Below are positions 21,871 to 32,815 of a stretch of DNA of 64,000 nucleotides, piece after piece (positions within the stretch are counted from its first letter, which is position 1; each line of letters opens with the position of its first letter). Location of the stretch: assembly GCF_029168945.1 (NCBI RefSeq), contig NC_083602.1, positions 28,507,323-28,571,322 of the forward strand, written 5' to 3'. Under the pieces are notes generated by a model. That model was not told the origin of the DNA. It ran no database searches and saw only the letters and a list, made by a program, of their open reading frames with translations. The translations under genes and the position numbers were made by a program. This DNA comes from Cannabis sativa (taxonomy: Eukaryota > Streptophyta > Magnoliopsida > Rosales > Cannabaceae).

Positions 21871-23802
21871 TCAACCAAGCCACTGTTGAGCACGACGAGC
21901 TCCACTTCCACCAACTGCACGTCGTATACTGATCTTTTCACCAGCATACTTTTGTTGCAGCCATTCAAAGCCATTTACATCAAGTTTCCCACTAACTGAT
22001 TTCCCTTGCTTTCTCCGGGCGTGTTGTTCTCGTATAGACGCCCAAAGTTTCTCAATGGCATCCCTTTGTAGAGATGTAAACCTTGACACATTATCAAAGG
22101 CATGCTTAACCAAGATGTCTATAACTGTTTGGCACCTGCAAATTAAAAGACATGAATAAACAATCACAAAAGAAAAATTAATATAAACTACCTTAAAATA
22201 ACATTTAAGAATAAGAAGTTAATAAATTGTGTAAGCATATTTACCATGGAATTTTATAACGCCGGGCAGCAATCTCTAAGCAAGTAATCAATGCTACTCT
22301 ATGGGACTTAAGGACTCTCTTTGTCTCTTCTTCATCTTTGATCTTTGTTGTTGCATCTTTCTTCCCCTTTGATTTTTCTCCTTTCTTTGCTGTACTGGGA
22401 ATAAGAGCATCAAGCCCAAACGGATCAGACTCTTGCTTGCTAGTTTCCTCAACTGGTGAGTTCTCTGTCTTTAGTTCACCATCCTCATTTGCTGTTTCTG
22501 TTTCGTCTTTCAGGGCAGCAGCTTCCTCTATGTCATCATCTTCAGTTGCAATTGGAAGATTAGATATGATTTCCTTTATCCGTGAAGCTGCTTTTGAAAA
22601 CTATTTCCAATTTCACAAAAGACCAAAGAGTAAAATTGGAATCCAAACTACACTTGTATCAGAAAATACAAAGGGGGTAGTATCATAACATTACTAAAAC
22701 AAATATTCTTACCACAAAACTGTCATCAGTGAATAAATCATTTGCCACCACTGCCATTATTGTCCACGTAGTGAATTGATTCTTTTGCTTCTTATTTAGA
22801 CACTGCATTGCAAAAGAAAATAAAGGAGTAAAGATACCTTCAACATTAATTTCCTTCTATTTTTAACACTCATGTTACAGTCCAAATCAATAACCTTACT
22901 TCAGAGACGTCATTTGCAGCCGAGAACAATGCATGATAATCCGCTCGAACCGAAGCATCAGTACAAGAAATAGATGATGACATTGCAGCCTCAAGTACAG
23001 CAAAGAAGTGATCACTGGTTTCTGGCTTGACGTTGCCGGCTTGAATCAGCTGTATTGCAAGCTTTGAAGCCTTAGCAAACTTTGCAGGAGTCTTAATATG
23101 TGAAGCAATTTTTTGCATAGCCTCTATTACTTGTTTCTCCGAAACATCTGTTGAGGTTTTAAACCTTAACTTCTTCTCAGGGGCTGTATCTGATAATCAA
23201 GTTACACTCTTCACCTTAAATTGAAAAACTTTGTACGTTTAAGTAAATAAAAGAAAAAGAACGTACAACAAACTGAACTTCAGCCATCATTTTTGTTTTT
23301 AAACCACTAAAAATTAAAATTTCTACACATTTCAAGATCGAATAGTAAAACCCAAAATTTAAATCCCATTTGAAACCATTTAACAGTGTGCTTGAGCTAA
23401 GTCAGAGTTTCATCCTGTAACCCAATTGAGTGATATTATCCATTGAAGACTTCTGTCCCAATATTTCCTTTTATCTGTTCGAGTCTCTAAACAATTATAC
23501 AGTTATCCTCATGCTAAATCTCTCCCATTCCGCTAAAGGGTTCACCTAATTTTATCTAAAGAGTTCAGAAACCTAACAAGAATTTAGAAACAACATTACT
23601 TGTTTCGGATAGAGAACAGGGAAATACCTTCTGGGTTTGATTCGTTGGGCTTGGGGCGCTTGAGGGCGCTTTTAAGGACTGGAATCGGAGCGTCGCACTC
23701 AACCACAGCAGGTTTTGAGTTGAGTAGCGGTTCTTGTTGCTCCGTAGAAGGAGGTGGGTTTGCAGAAGGTGGAGGCAGACCCTCAAAGAGGTCATCAGCC
23801 AT
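21871..23802 (-). CDS. Conserved plant protein of unknown function, 5 exons, 391 aa
   Basis: The only intact host gene recognised. Exons by GT/AG junctions and frame: 23628-23802, 22900-23189, 22713-22802, 22245-22600, 21871-22135. They total 1,176 bp, exactly 392 codons with the stop. Donors and acceptors are canonical (for example GTAAGG at 22899 and TGCAG before 22135). The ATG chosen gives MADDLFEGLPPP; an in-frame ATG at 23856 would add 18 residues from a GA-repeat leader, which is less likely. The protein has a Pro-rich acidic N-terminus, a helical segment (KQVIEAMQKIASHIKTP), a middle region rich in Asp/Glu/Lys (about residues 195-270), and a basic C-terminus (EQHARRKQGK, GARRAQQWLG). 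No signal peptide or membrane segment. I do not recognise a named family and assign no function. Confidence 0.85.
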
Positions 23803-23862
23803 TGCTCTCTCTCTCTCTGCAAAGCTTTCTCTCTCTGCTTCCCTTGTCTGCAACACTTTTTA
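23803..23862 (-). promoter_or_regulatory. 5' leader with GA/CT microsatellite
   Basis: Just upstream of the ATG is a CTCTCTCT tract (about 23803-23836). Such CT-rich leaders are common at plant transcription starts. No clear TATA box was placed. Confidence 0.4.
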
Positions 23863-24299
23863 GAAATGTGGAATTTGAGCTTTTTTATTTAACTAGCTAT
23901 TTTTTTTAGTTACATTTAAACCTTAATTCTCAAAAATAATTAACTAAATAAATAATTTTTTTAGGGTGACATATCACTTATAATTTATTGTTAGGTCTAA
24001 TGCATTTTGATTAGAATAAATAATATAAAAAATTGCTAATCATTTATACCATGTTTTCTTTTTTTTTTTTTGAAAATAATCATTTACACCATGTTAAGAG
24101 AAGTTAATTAAGAGTTTTGTGTCAAATAGTTGACTAATTATAATAACTTATAGTTTTGATTTAGCTCAACTTGATTAAATTTATTTATGTATATAAGTTA
24201 CATTATCGTGACTAATGAGAATAATATTAGATATTTATATGTATAAACTGAAATAATATATGTATGTGTATATAAAATACGGAATTAACAAATATATAC
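23863..24299. other. AT-rich intergenic DNA upstream of the host gene
   Basis: No coding or repeat signature beyond T-rich runs; presumably includes the promoter. Confidence 0.5.
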
Positions 24300-24522
24300 A
24301 CTATATAATATAAAGATTGAAATACCTCCAGCCATTGATTCTTGAGCTTCAATCACAAAAGTTCTGATCTGCAAAGGAAATTGATTACCATGGGTAATCG
24401 GGCTTCCTCACTCTCTCAACTCTCTTTAGATGGATTTTACTGTTATGAACAGAATGAGTGAGGAGCTCAGGGACCGAGACATTATATTTATAGGTGAGAT
24501 ACTCCATCAGTATCTGTGCCAC

Positions 24523-24552
24523 ATTAATTGTCAGAATATTTTGACAATTAAT
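24523..24552. repeat. Short inverted repeat in the LTR
   Basis: ATTAATTGTCA and TGACAATTAAT, arms of 11 bp around an 8-nt AT-rich centre. Lies upstream (minus) of a TATA-like box. Confidence 0.6.
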
Positions 24553-24557
24553 TCAGG

Positions 24558-24700
24558 CAATCAAATCGGGTAATGACTATAGAAATCTGACCATATATAG
24601 AATATTACGTAATTAATTTTGTCCAGATTCAATGAATATAAAATATTCATTTATCACAAAATCAATTATCTATTTTATTTCCTTAAATAGAAATATTCTA
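24558..24700 (-). repeat. 3' LTR portion of the decayed Copia element
   Basis: Closely similar to 40577-40724. It starts TAGAATATTTC on minus, just after the purine tract. Confidence 0.7.
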
Positions 24701-24703
24701 ATA

Positions 24704-24716
24704 TTCTCCCACTTGG
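24704..24716 (-). other. Polypurine tract of the decayed Copia element
   Basis: CCAAGTGGGAGAA on the minus strand, next to the LTR start: the usual Copia form. Confidence 0.7.
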
Positions 24717-25549
24717 TCAGTATTTAGACTAAAACATTCAAACCCAAACGTTCCTCATTATATAATAAACATATGAATCATAACGATATGTCCTCATTAT
24801 AAGTCGAGTATTATCTTCCATGTATTACGATAGATTTATTATATAACAATGTACTTAATGTGGTAATGTACTTAAGCGAATAAACCCTAAGCCTTATGTT
24901 TATTCTGGTCCTCTTACGATAATTTTCTCAGACAAAATTAAGGTGCACATAAATATGAGAAAATATCGAAATTAGAGTTTCATTGAATAATTTTTGGTTG
25001 TACAAATAAAAAACTGCATATGAGTTAACTGAATCTCATATTTACTTTATGATCCTTGAATTTGTGGTGCAACATGCCTTTAGTCAAGGATATGCAATCA
25101 CCCAATTCAGTTTGCGTGGTTAATGACCACTTATCACGTCTTTTTATAACTAAATACTTAGTGTCGATATGCTAGCTTCGACCAGTAATATTGTAACTGA
25201 ATTTATCGCAAAATTTTCTTAATGGCCTAATAAAATTGTAATTCTGAACTCTAGGCCTACTATGAAACTCTATAAGACACCATACAAGATGTATACTCAA
25301 AACAATAAATGAATCTGACTTCTATAGTGGAAACAACAATCAAGATTCTCCACAATACAACTTACTGGCAATCTTAAGGACGTAATCAAATATTAATTTA
25401 CGTGAATGAATATAACTAGTAAAGTACGTTAGAATCTAATTGGTTAACTATATTTCTAGATAGTCAATTCATCTTAACAAAATATGTATGAAATAATTTT
25501 TAGTATCTTAAAGACACCTCATCACTTTGTACGAAAAATAAAGTGGTCT
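24717..25549 (-). other. Decayed Copia interior, 3' part
   Basis: AT-rich, with no open frame. Belongs to the element whose other half resumes at 35114. Likely degraded RT/RNase H and 3' region, but no motif is clear enough to name. Confidence 0.45.
25545..25549. repeat. Gypsy target-site duplication, left
   Basis: GGTCT, repeated at 35109-35113. Confidence 0.85.
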
Positions 25550-27832
25550 TGTAACACCCTAACTAACTTAGGCATATTACGTGATTTTTAAACGTACTGT
25601 GCAGCTCGTTGCTAATCAACGAGGTTTATGGAAAAACGTGATTAATTAAAATTTTGCTTTTCAATTAAACTTATAAACCATATTACAAAAGACTCGGGAT
25701 CCCGATTATAAAATCATTTACAAAAAGTTTCAACTGTTTAACTGTTACATAAAAATAAAAGTCGTCTAACGACCAGTTACAAAAATTCAGCCTTGCTGTC
25801 CCGAGGATCGTACGCTCCAGGCCTAACCGCCTCGACATGTACAATCTCATAAGCTCGCTCACGGTCCATCAGCTATAGCCTTGCCTTTACCTACACATGA
25901 ACATAAACTGTGAGTCGACAGACTCAGTAAGAAAAGCATAATAATATCATACATAATTTTAACTGCCGTGTCCAACACGATACTGAGTCCCGCTACTGCC
26001 ATGTCCAACATGGTACTGAGCCACTACTGCCATGTCCAACATGGTACTGAGTTCTGAACGTTCATAGGGACGGTACTATTGACACGTAACAACCTGATCG
26101 GTCGAACCGGTCATACTCCGGCTGCTGGTCATACTCCAGCCTGTACCGACGTGTTACTATATCCTCCTGATCGGTCGAACCGGTCATACTCCGCCTTGGT
26201 CATACTCCGCTGTACCGACGGGATACGTCAATAGCACGGAACCACCAACCAAGTGTCGACTGATCGGTCAAACCGGTCATACTCCGGCTTGGTCATACTC
26301 CGGCTGTACCGACGTGACGGGGTTGGATGGTTCGAAGCCTATATACATAACTAATGTAATCTAGCAAGGCTTCCTACCGCACGCTAAACATGTAATCTAC
26401 ATATGCATCTTGTTATACTAATCTTACCTGGATTCGATTTCAGTGTGCCGTCAACCCGACTGGAACTGAAGCTGAGCGGCGGATTACTGGCTCCTAAACC
26501 ATAAAAATCACAACGCTATAAGTGACACGCTAAATCACTTCCCGGGGACTAAAACTTGGAACTAAAAGTTTCCCTATCGATAAAAAGCATGGCAATACCC
26601 CTAAAAACATAAAAACGAGGAAAACTAGGGTTTCTGAAAATTCCCCAACCGTAGGCCAGGTTGCCCAACCTAATTCCGGTTAAAGGAATTACCGGACACC
26701 CATCCGGAATTCCGGTTGCACAACCGGAATTAGGTTCTCGCAGGAATTTTTCAAAAATTCCTAACTCGATCAATTCTAACCCAAATCATGCAAGATCTTC
26801 CAGACCTGTTCTATATGCCCCAAATAACCATTCAAAGGCAACAAAAACACCCAGAACTCACAGAATCACAAAACACCATTAAAGCTCAAGCTTTGAGTTC
26901 TAAACTCAAACTTGAGCAAATCCCACAAACATGCAATAAAACTTGATTAATTCTACTTAAACTAGCATGAATAAGCTTCTGCAAACAATAGAAAACAATC
27001 ACCACAACCACAGCAACCAATTTTCTCATTTTCTTCAAAATCACATTTTTAAGCTTAAAAATTCCAAACTTTGAACAACACAACTAGCATGCATTAAAAC
27101 CTACATAATCCACTCAATTAAAACCTAATCAAGCCTCTGCAAACAACAATTAAACACAACAACAACATACTCAAATAATCATGCATTTTCTCAACTTTTC
27201 ATCAAACAAACTCAAGAAAACAAGGTAGAGAAATCACATAAAGAAATACCTCAACAAAGGATTACTAGAGCTTGCAACCCAAGCTTGAATCACCACAAAA
27301 ATTCCAGCTCTTGAACCCCAAGTTTCAGCCGAAAAAGAGAGAGAGAAAAGAGAGTGTTTTCCTTTGAAATTTTCTTTCTTTTTCTAAACTTAGTATTTTT
27401 GTGAAAATGAAAATGAAATAAACTAACTAAGCATTACTCATTTCAACCAAGATAATCATTTAAAATAAACATTTAATCCATTTAATAAATCACATAAGAC
27501 AAAACACTAATGGGGCAAAAAGACCATTTTGCCCCTCCACCATAAAATCACATAAATCATACTAAAGGGGTATTTTTGGGAAATTCTAAATTCCCGGCCA
27601 TTCCCGACATTCCCAATGTCTAAAACCCGTCCCCAAACTACTAACATACTAAGTTTTGATTTCTACTGAGCCAAACGCCGAGTTCCAAAATACCGGACAC
27701 CGGAAATGCAAAATATGCAAGATACTGAATAACATAAATAACAATATAATAAATTATTTAAATAGCTATAAATAATTTCATAATTAATCATAAACAACTG
27801 CTAATTTCCAAATTAACTAAGCGGGCTTTACA
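25550..27832 (-). repeat. Gypsy 3' LTR
   Basis: 2,283 bp. On minus it begins TGTAAAGCCCGC and ends GGGTGTTACA. It contains clustered sub-repeats at 25960-26320. Confidence 0.9.
25960..26320. repeat. Sub-repeat cluster in the Gypsy LTR
   Basis: Three copies of a CCATGTCCAACATGGTACTGAG-like palindromic unit (about 25962-26052), then three blocks of GATCGGTC..CCGGTCATACTCC followed by GGTCATACTCC and TGTACCGACG. The same array lies at 33228-33590 in the other LTR. Confidence 0.75.
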
Positions 27833-27833
27833 A

Positions 27834-29432
27834 CTATCCCCCCCTTAAAAGGATTTCGTCCCCGAAATCTAACCTGAATAACTCTGGATATTGAGCTCTC
27901 TTATCTGACTCTAGCTCCCAGGTGGCTTCTTCCACCTTATAGTTTCTCCAGAGAACCTTGACCAACGCTATGGTCTTATTCCGAAGGACTTTATCCTTTC
28001 TATCCAGGATCTGCACTGGCTGTTCTTCATAGGTCATGTCTGGCTGTAGCTGCAGACTCTCATAACTGAGTATATGAGAGGGGTCTGAAACGTATTTTCT
28101 CAACATTGAGACATGGAATACGTTGTGAACTGCTGATAAGGCTGGAGGCAATGCTAACCGATATGCCACTTGACATATCTTCTCGAGAATCTCGAAAGGT
28201 CCTGTAAATCTAGGGCATAACTTGCCTCTTTTCCCGAAACGTTTAATCCCCTTCATCGGAGATACCCGTAAAAACACATGTTCCCCTACCTGGAACTCAA
28301 CATCTCTGCGTTTCGGATCTGCGTAACTCTTCTGTCTGCTCTGTGAGGCAAGCATTCTAGCTTTTATCTTTTCTATCGCCTCATTGGTCCGCTGTACTGA
28401 CTCAGGACCTAAGTATTTCCTCTCCCCTGTCTCATCCCAGTGGATAGGGGATCTGCATTTCCTACCGTACAACAGTTCATAGGGAGCCATCCCTATCGTA
28501 CTCTGATAACTGTTGTTGTAAGAGAATTCTATCAACGGTAGATACTTACTCCATGAGCCTTCAAAGTCCATAACACAGGCTCTCAACATGTCCTCCAATA
28601 TCTGAATTGTCCTTTCGGACTGACCATCTGTCTGAGGATGAAATGCTGTACTGAATTTCAGCTTCGTACCCATTGCCCGTTGCAAACTTTGCCAAAATTT
28701 GGAGGTGAATTTCGGATCCCTGTCCGAAACTATAGACTTCGGTACCCCGTGAAGTCTCACTATCTCCCTGACATATAACTCTGCCAACTGATCCACTGTA
28801 AATGTTGTTCTAACCGGCAGAAAATGAGCAGATTTCGTAAATCGGTCCACCACTACCCAGATGGAATCATGCAAACCCGTGGTCCTAGGTAACCCGACCA
28901 CAAAATCCATCGTAATATCTTCCCATTTCCATTCTGGTAGGGTTAGAGGCTGCAACAACCCTGCTGGTCTCTGATGTTCAGCCTTGATCTGCTGACAAGT
29001 GAGGCATCTCGATACGAATTCTACCAAATTCTTCTTCATACCGCTCCACCAGAAGTACGGTTTCAAATCTTGGTACATCTTAGTGGTGCCGGGATGTAGA
29101 GAATATGGGGTAGAATGAGCCTCCTCAAAGATCTCATTTCTAAGTTCCATACTGCTCGGAACACAAACTCTGGCTTTATATAAAAGCATCCCACTGTCTG
29201 ACACCGAAAAGTCTTTGGCTTGACCAGCCAATACCTCATCTCGGATCTTCACTAACTCCGGATCTGTCATCTGAGCGACTTTTATTCTTTCCAATAGATC
29301 AGATTGCAGCGTCAAGTTGTGAAGCTGACCTACCACAAACTCAATGCTGGATCTAACCATATCCTCTGCTAGCTGAGGTGAGATCTGAATCATATTAGCT
29401 ACTTGCCCGGGACCCTTTCTGCTCGGTGGCAT
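27834..29432 (-). CDS. Gypsy integrase with chromodomain-like C-terminus
   Basis: A 532-residue open frame. The HHCC zinc site uses His106, His113, Cys143 and Cys146. The DDE core has Asp176 (TMDFVVGLP), Asp237 (SDRDPKF) and Glu273 (GQSERTIQ), spaced D-60-D-35-[10 protein letters not shown] and [10 protein letters not shown] mark the GPY/F region. The last ~60 residues ([20 protein letters not shown], then TWELESD) resemble a chromodomain. The enzyme inserts the element cDNA, and the chromodomain-type tail is thought to steer it to chromatin. The stop lies at the purine tract. The N-terminus joins RNase H by a frameshift near 29430, so it would be made only as part of gag-pol. Confidence 0.85.
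   Translation of the reverse strand: MPPSRKGPGQVANMIQISPQLAEDMVRSSIEFVVGQLHNLTLQSDLLERIKVAQMTDPELVKIRDEVLAGQAKDFSVSDSGMLLYKARVCVPSSMELRNEIFEEAHSTPYSLHPGTTKMYQDLKPYFWWSGMKKNLVEFVSRCLTCQQIKAEHQRPAGLLQPLTLPEWKWEDITMDFVVGLPRTTGLHDSIWVVVDRFTKSAHFLPVRTTFTVDQLAELYVREIVRLHGVPKSIVSDRDPKFTSKFWQSLQRAMGTKLKFSTAFHPQTDGQSERTIQILEDMLRACVMDFEGSWSKYLPLIEFSYNNSYQSTIGMAPYELLYGRKCRSPIHWDETGERKYLGPESVQRTNEAIEKIKARMLASQSRQKSYADPKRRDVEFQVGEHVFLRVSPMKGIKRFGKRGKLCPRFTGPFEILEKICQVAYRLALPPALSAVHNVFHVSMLRKYVSDPSHILSYESLQLQPDMTYEEQPVQILDRKDKVLRNKTIALVKVLWRNYKVEEATWELESDKRAQYPELFRLDFGDEILLRGG
27835..27850 (-). other. Gypsy polypurine tract
   Basis: On minus, TTTTAAGGGGGGATAG lies just before the 3' LTR. Confidence 0.75.
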
Positions 29433-30598
29433 CGGCCCACTACATTGGCTTTTCCGGGATGATAGAGGATCTCACAATCATAATCCTTCACTAATTCCAA
29501 CCAACGCCTTTGTCTCATGTTCAAATCTTTCTGAGTAAAGAAATACTTGAGACTTTTATGGTCGGTATAGATCTCACACTTCTCCCCGTAAAGGTAATGC
29601 CGCCAGATCTTCAGTGCAAAAACCACTGCAGCCAACTCTAGATCATGAGTCGGGTCTAGATCATGAGTCGGGTATCGCTGTTCATAATCCTTTAACTGAC
29701 GGGAGGCATAAGCGATGACCCGATCGGCTTGCATCAATACATACCCCAAACCCTGTTTGGATGCGTCACAATAGACTACGAACTTTTCCTTGTCCGAAGG
29801 CAAAGCTAGCACTGGAGCAGTAATCAACCTCTGCTTTAGCTCCTGAAAACTAGCTTCACATTTATCTGACCAGATAAACCGCTGATTCTTCTTTGTAAGC
29901 TCGGTTAGGGGCATTGAAATTTTGGAGAACCCCTCCACGAGCCTACGGTAGTACCCAGCTAATCCCAAGAAGCTTCTGATCTCTGTCACTGTCTTCGGTC
30001 TCGGCCAATCCCTGACGGATTCAATCTTCCCGGGATCCACCTTGATCCCATCTTTACTCACAATGTGCCCTAGGAAGGACACCTGAGATAGCCAGAACTC
30101 ACATTTCTTGAACTTGGCATAAAGTCTATGTTCTCGAAGTCGTTGCAGTATCATCTGAAGATGTAACTCATGCTCCTCTTCTGATTGAGAGTACACGAGG
30201 ATGTCGTCGATAAACACAATCACACAGATATCGAGGAAATCCTTGAATACTCTATTCATCAGGTCCATGAATGCTGCAGGAGCATTGGTTAGTCCGAATG
30301 ACATAACCAGAAACTCGTAATGTCCATACCTAGTGCGGAAAGCCGTCTTCGGAATGTCCTCCTCTCGGATTCTCAACTGATGATAACCCGAACGGAGATC
30401 AATCTTAGAAAAGACCGTCTTCCCCTGAAGCTGATCGAACAAGTCATCGATCCTAGGTAATGGATATTTATTCTTCACCGTCAGCTTGTTCAACTCCCTG
30501 TAGTCGATGCACATCCTCATAGATCCATCCTTCTTCGACGAACAAAACCGGGCTCCCCAAGGTGATACACCGGGCCGAATGAACCCTATGTCAAGCAA
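29399..30598 (-). CDS. Gypsy reverse transcriptase and RNase H
   Basis: A 399-residue frame with RT motifs: [23 protein letters not shown] near residue 65 (first catalytic Asp), [12 protein letters not shown], and [10 protein letters not shown] with the Asp pair near 131-132. The connection has [10 protein letters not shown]. RNase H follows: [12 protein letters not shown], then [13 protein letters not shown] and [10 protein letters not shown]. An 18-bp tandem duplication repeats PTHDLD just before the RNase H Glu. The expected end, [19 protein letters not shown], is frameshifted. Upstream the RT N-terminus is also broken (30599-30700). It copies genomic RNA into DNA; this copy is probably non-functional as read. 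Confidence 0.85.
   Translation of the reverse strand: MLDIGFIRPGVSPWGARFCSSKKDGSMRMCIDYRELNKLTVKNKYPLPRIDDLFDQLQGKTVFSKIDLRSGYHQLRIREEDIPKTAFRTRYGHYEFLVMSFGLTNAPAAFMDLMNRVFKDFLDICVIVFIDDILVYSQSEEEHELHLQMILQRLREHRLYAKFKKCEFWLSQVSFLGHIVSKDGIKVDPGKIESVRDWPRPKTVTEIRSFLGLAGYYRRLVEGFSKISMPLTELTKKNQRFIWSDKCEASFQELKQRLITAPVLALPSDKEKFVVYCDASKQGLGYVLMQADRVIAYASRQLKDYEQRYPTHDLDPTHDLELAAVVFALKIWRHYLYGEKCEIYTDHKSLKYFFTQKDLNMRQRRWLELVKDYDCEILYHPGKANVVGRCHRAERVPGK
29641..29676 (-). repeat. In-frame 18-bp tandem duplication in RNase H
   Basis: GATCATGAGTCGGGTCTA at 29641-29658, followed by a near-exact second copy at 29659-29676. The protein gains one extra PTHDLD block. Confidence 0.9.
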
Positions 30599-30615
30599 CC
30601 CTTGGAGCCGAATCT

Positions 30616-30879
30616 TTAATTCCTTAAGTTCAAATTTGGAGCCATCCTATACGGGGCTTTGGAAACCGGATCCACCCCTGGTGCCAAGTCAATCACGAAG
30701 TCAATCTCCCGCTGAGGTGGTAACCCTGGAAGTTCTTCGGGAAAAACGTCCAAAAATTCCCGAACCACTCTGATGTCCTCTGGCCGAATGGTGTCTGGCC
30801 GAGTGGTGTCCACCACCACGGCCAGAAACCCTAAGCACCCGCCGTGCAACAATTCTCTCGCTGACATAGCCGAGATCAC
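30616..30879 (-). pseudogene. Gypsy protease-RT linker
   Basis: The 87-residue frame contains VVREFLDVFPEELPGLPP, IDFVIDLAPG and KAPYRMAP, the standard stretch leading into Gypsy RT. It ends in a frameshift at about 30620 before RT proper. A stop at about 30896 separates it from the protease frame. Confidence 0.75.
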
Positions 30880-30894
30880 CGGGATCCGAGATCC

Positions 30895-31542
30895 CTAAAC
30901 TGAACCCACAAATACAAACGGTTCTTCACTTTCCGGTTGGAAGACCACCATCTTCCTTTTACAGTCAATGCTCGCCGAATATTTAGATAGGAAATCCATT
31001 CCTAAAATAATATCAAATTCGACTAAGCTCATCTCTATGAGATCAGCGCTTAACTCTCTACCATCTATCCTGATCGGCATAGACCTAATCCACCTATTGG
31101 AGATAACCAATTCTCCGCTGTGTAACAGGGTTCCAAACCCTGATTCATATCTATCATAGGGTCTACCCAATTTACTAAAGACTCTGGCCGCCACATAATA
31201 ATGTGTAGCCCCAGAATCAAACAACACTGAATATAGCGAGTTGTTAATAGAAAGCTGACCTGTGACTACTGATGGGCTGGCATCTGCATCAGCCTGCGTG
31301 ATAGCGAACACCCCGGGCCGGAGTGGGTATCGCCGGAGCTCTCGGTGCCTCCGAGTCGGGCCGGGGACATTCCCTCTTAAAGTGTCCGGCATGCCACAAT
31401 GAAAGCATCCCCGGCCTTTGCACTCACCCCGATGGTGCCTCTTGCGGCTAGGGCACTCGGGATAGGAGAATCGGGTCTCGGCACTCACCAGACGACTCCC
31501 TCTCGTTCGGTTCCCCCGAACCTCTTGTTCGACTCGAGCCAC
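30895..31542 (-). CDS. Gypsy zinc knuckle and aspartic protease
   Basis: A 215-residue frame. The N-terminal part carries a degenerate CCHC knuckle (CFHCGMPDT..., lacking the usual His/Cys spacing). The protease has the active-site LFDSGATHYYV, with a second strand region (IILGMDFLSKY) typical of retroviral-type proteases (RVP_2). It cleaves the element polyprotein. The knuckle damage and a frame change near 31545-31600 separate it from gag. Confidence 0.75.
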   Translation of the reverse strand: MARVEQEVRGNRTRGSRLVSAETRFSYPECPSRKRHHRGECKGRGCFHCGMPDTLRGNVPGPTRRHRELRRYPLRPGVFAITQADADASPSVVTGQLSINNSLYSVLFDSGATHYYVAARVFSKLGRPYDRYESGFGTLLHSGELVISNRWIRSMPIRIDGRELSADLIEMSLVEFDIILGMDFLSKYSASIDCKRKMVVFQPESEEPFVFVGSV

Positions 31543-31595
31543 CGGAAGCGTGGGTGCCCTCTTCCTCCGATCAATGGCCGAACCACTACTCCCCG

Positions 31596-32533
31596 CTATA
31601 GCCTCGATGCGGGAGGGGTAGGAGCCCCGCCACTAACCGAGTACTCGCCGATTCCGACATGCACCCCACCGCGCCCCCGCCCGCAAAGTGCCTTCTCCAC
31701 CATCCGAGCATAGGTGGTGCCGTCGTCTGTGGTGATCATCGTGTCATGCCTGATCTTGGGGTTCAACCCGTCCAGATACTTCTCCTTCTTGCTGAAGTCG
31801 GTCGGCACAATTCCCGAGGCTAACCTCGCCAACCGATCAAACTGAGTAGTATACTCAGTGACGCTCATGTTCTCCCGCTAAGTCAGGTGAACGAACTCTT
31901 TCCTCTTGGCGCTTCTGACCGCCTCATTGTAATACTTTGCGTTGAAGAGTTCCTGGAACCTTTCCCAGGTCATGGTGGTGACGTCATGGATCTGAGACAC
32001 CATGTCCCACCAGACCAACGCGTCCTCCTGGAACTGAAACGTGGCGCACACCACTCTGTCGTTACCGGTGACACCCATGAAATTCAGTATCTTGGTGATC
32101 ACCGTCAGCCATTGCTCGGCTTTCATTACGTCCGGACCTCCCGGGGAATACCGGAGGTGCTTGCTTCGGAACCGCTCATACAATGGTTCCAATCTATGGG
32201 CCGCCACCACTATCTCGGCACAGGCGGCAGGGCAGGTGCCACTGGAACTATAGGCACTGGAACTGCAGGTACACCCAGCTGTCTCAACCTCTGAATCTCG
32301 AGGTCTTGTTCTTCGATCCGGGCTTGCATCTCCGCAAACCGCAACTCCCACCCGGGCTCCCCGATCGGCCGGGGGAGCTGGGCAGCCTGTGGCGGGTTCT
32401 CATCACCCCGGCCACGAGCCCTGCCTCGGGGACCTCTACCTCGGCCCCTAGCAGGTGGGGGAAACTGAGCTCCCTGACCTTGATTCGACCCTACGGAGTT
32501 GCCCTGACTCCTGGTAGTCCGCCTGGCGTCCAT
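31596..32533 (-). pseudogene. Gypsy gag, three broken frames
   Basis: Starts at 32533 (MDARRTTRSQGN), with an Arg/Gly/Pro-rich N-terminus and a coiled segment (ARIEEQDLEIQRLRQL). It changes frame near 32220-32290 and continues with the retrotransposon gag core (RYSPGGPDVMKAEQWL, QEDALVWWDMVSQ, TWERFQELFNAKYY). A TAG at 31878-31880 stands where Gln is normal. The frame then carries on through MSVTEYTTQFDRLARLA. Gag forms the virus-like particle of the element. The breaks make this copy unable to produce full Gag as read. Confidence 0.8.
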
Positions 32534-32795
32534 CTAGTTAGAACCGCCTGCGAAACCAAGAGTTGGCATATCAGGTCGTATTCAAGGAGAGCTTACTAAT
32601 GCCGCTTAATTTGGAAATTAAAAACGAAACATGCGCCTATTCTACTATCAGGCTACTAACATGCTTCCTAACAGGCTTTTCTTTTTCATAACTGAATAAA
32701 ATAAACTACTAAAGCAATAAAGGCTTACTGAACCGTGAACCGAGCTAACTGCTGATGATGATTGTACATGTCGTGACGATCTTCGGAAGACAACC

Positions 32796-32812
32796 TGGCG
32801 GCTCTGATACCA
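32796..32812 (-). other. Gypsy primer-binding site
   Basis: On minus, TGGTATCAGAGCCGCC follows the 5' LTR after three bases. Complementary to initiator tRNA-Met. Confidence 0.8.
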
Positions 32813-32815
32813 AAT

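Noticed and set aside
26549..27083. Small ORFs in the Gypsy LTR, repeated at 33803-34359
   Set aside because: They lie wholly inside LTR sequence, have no domain, and change between the two LTRs.
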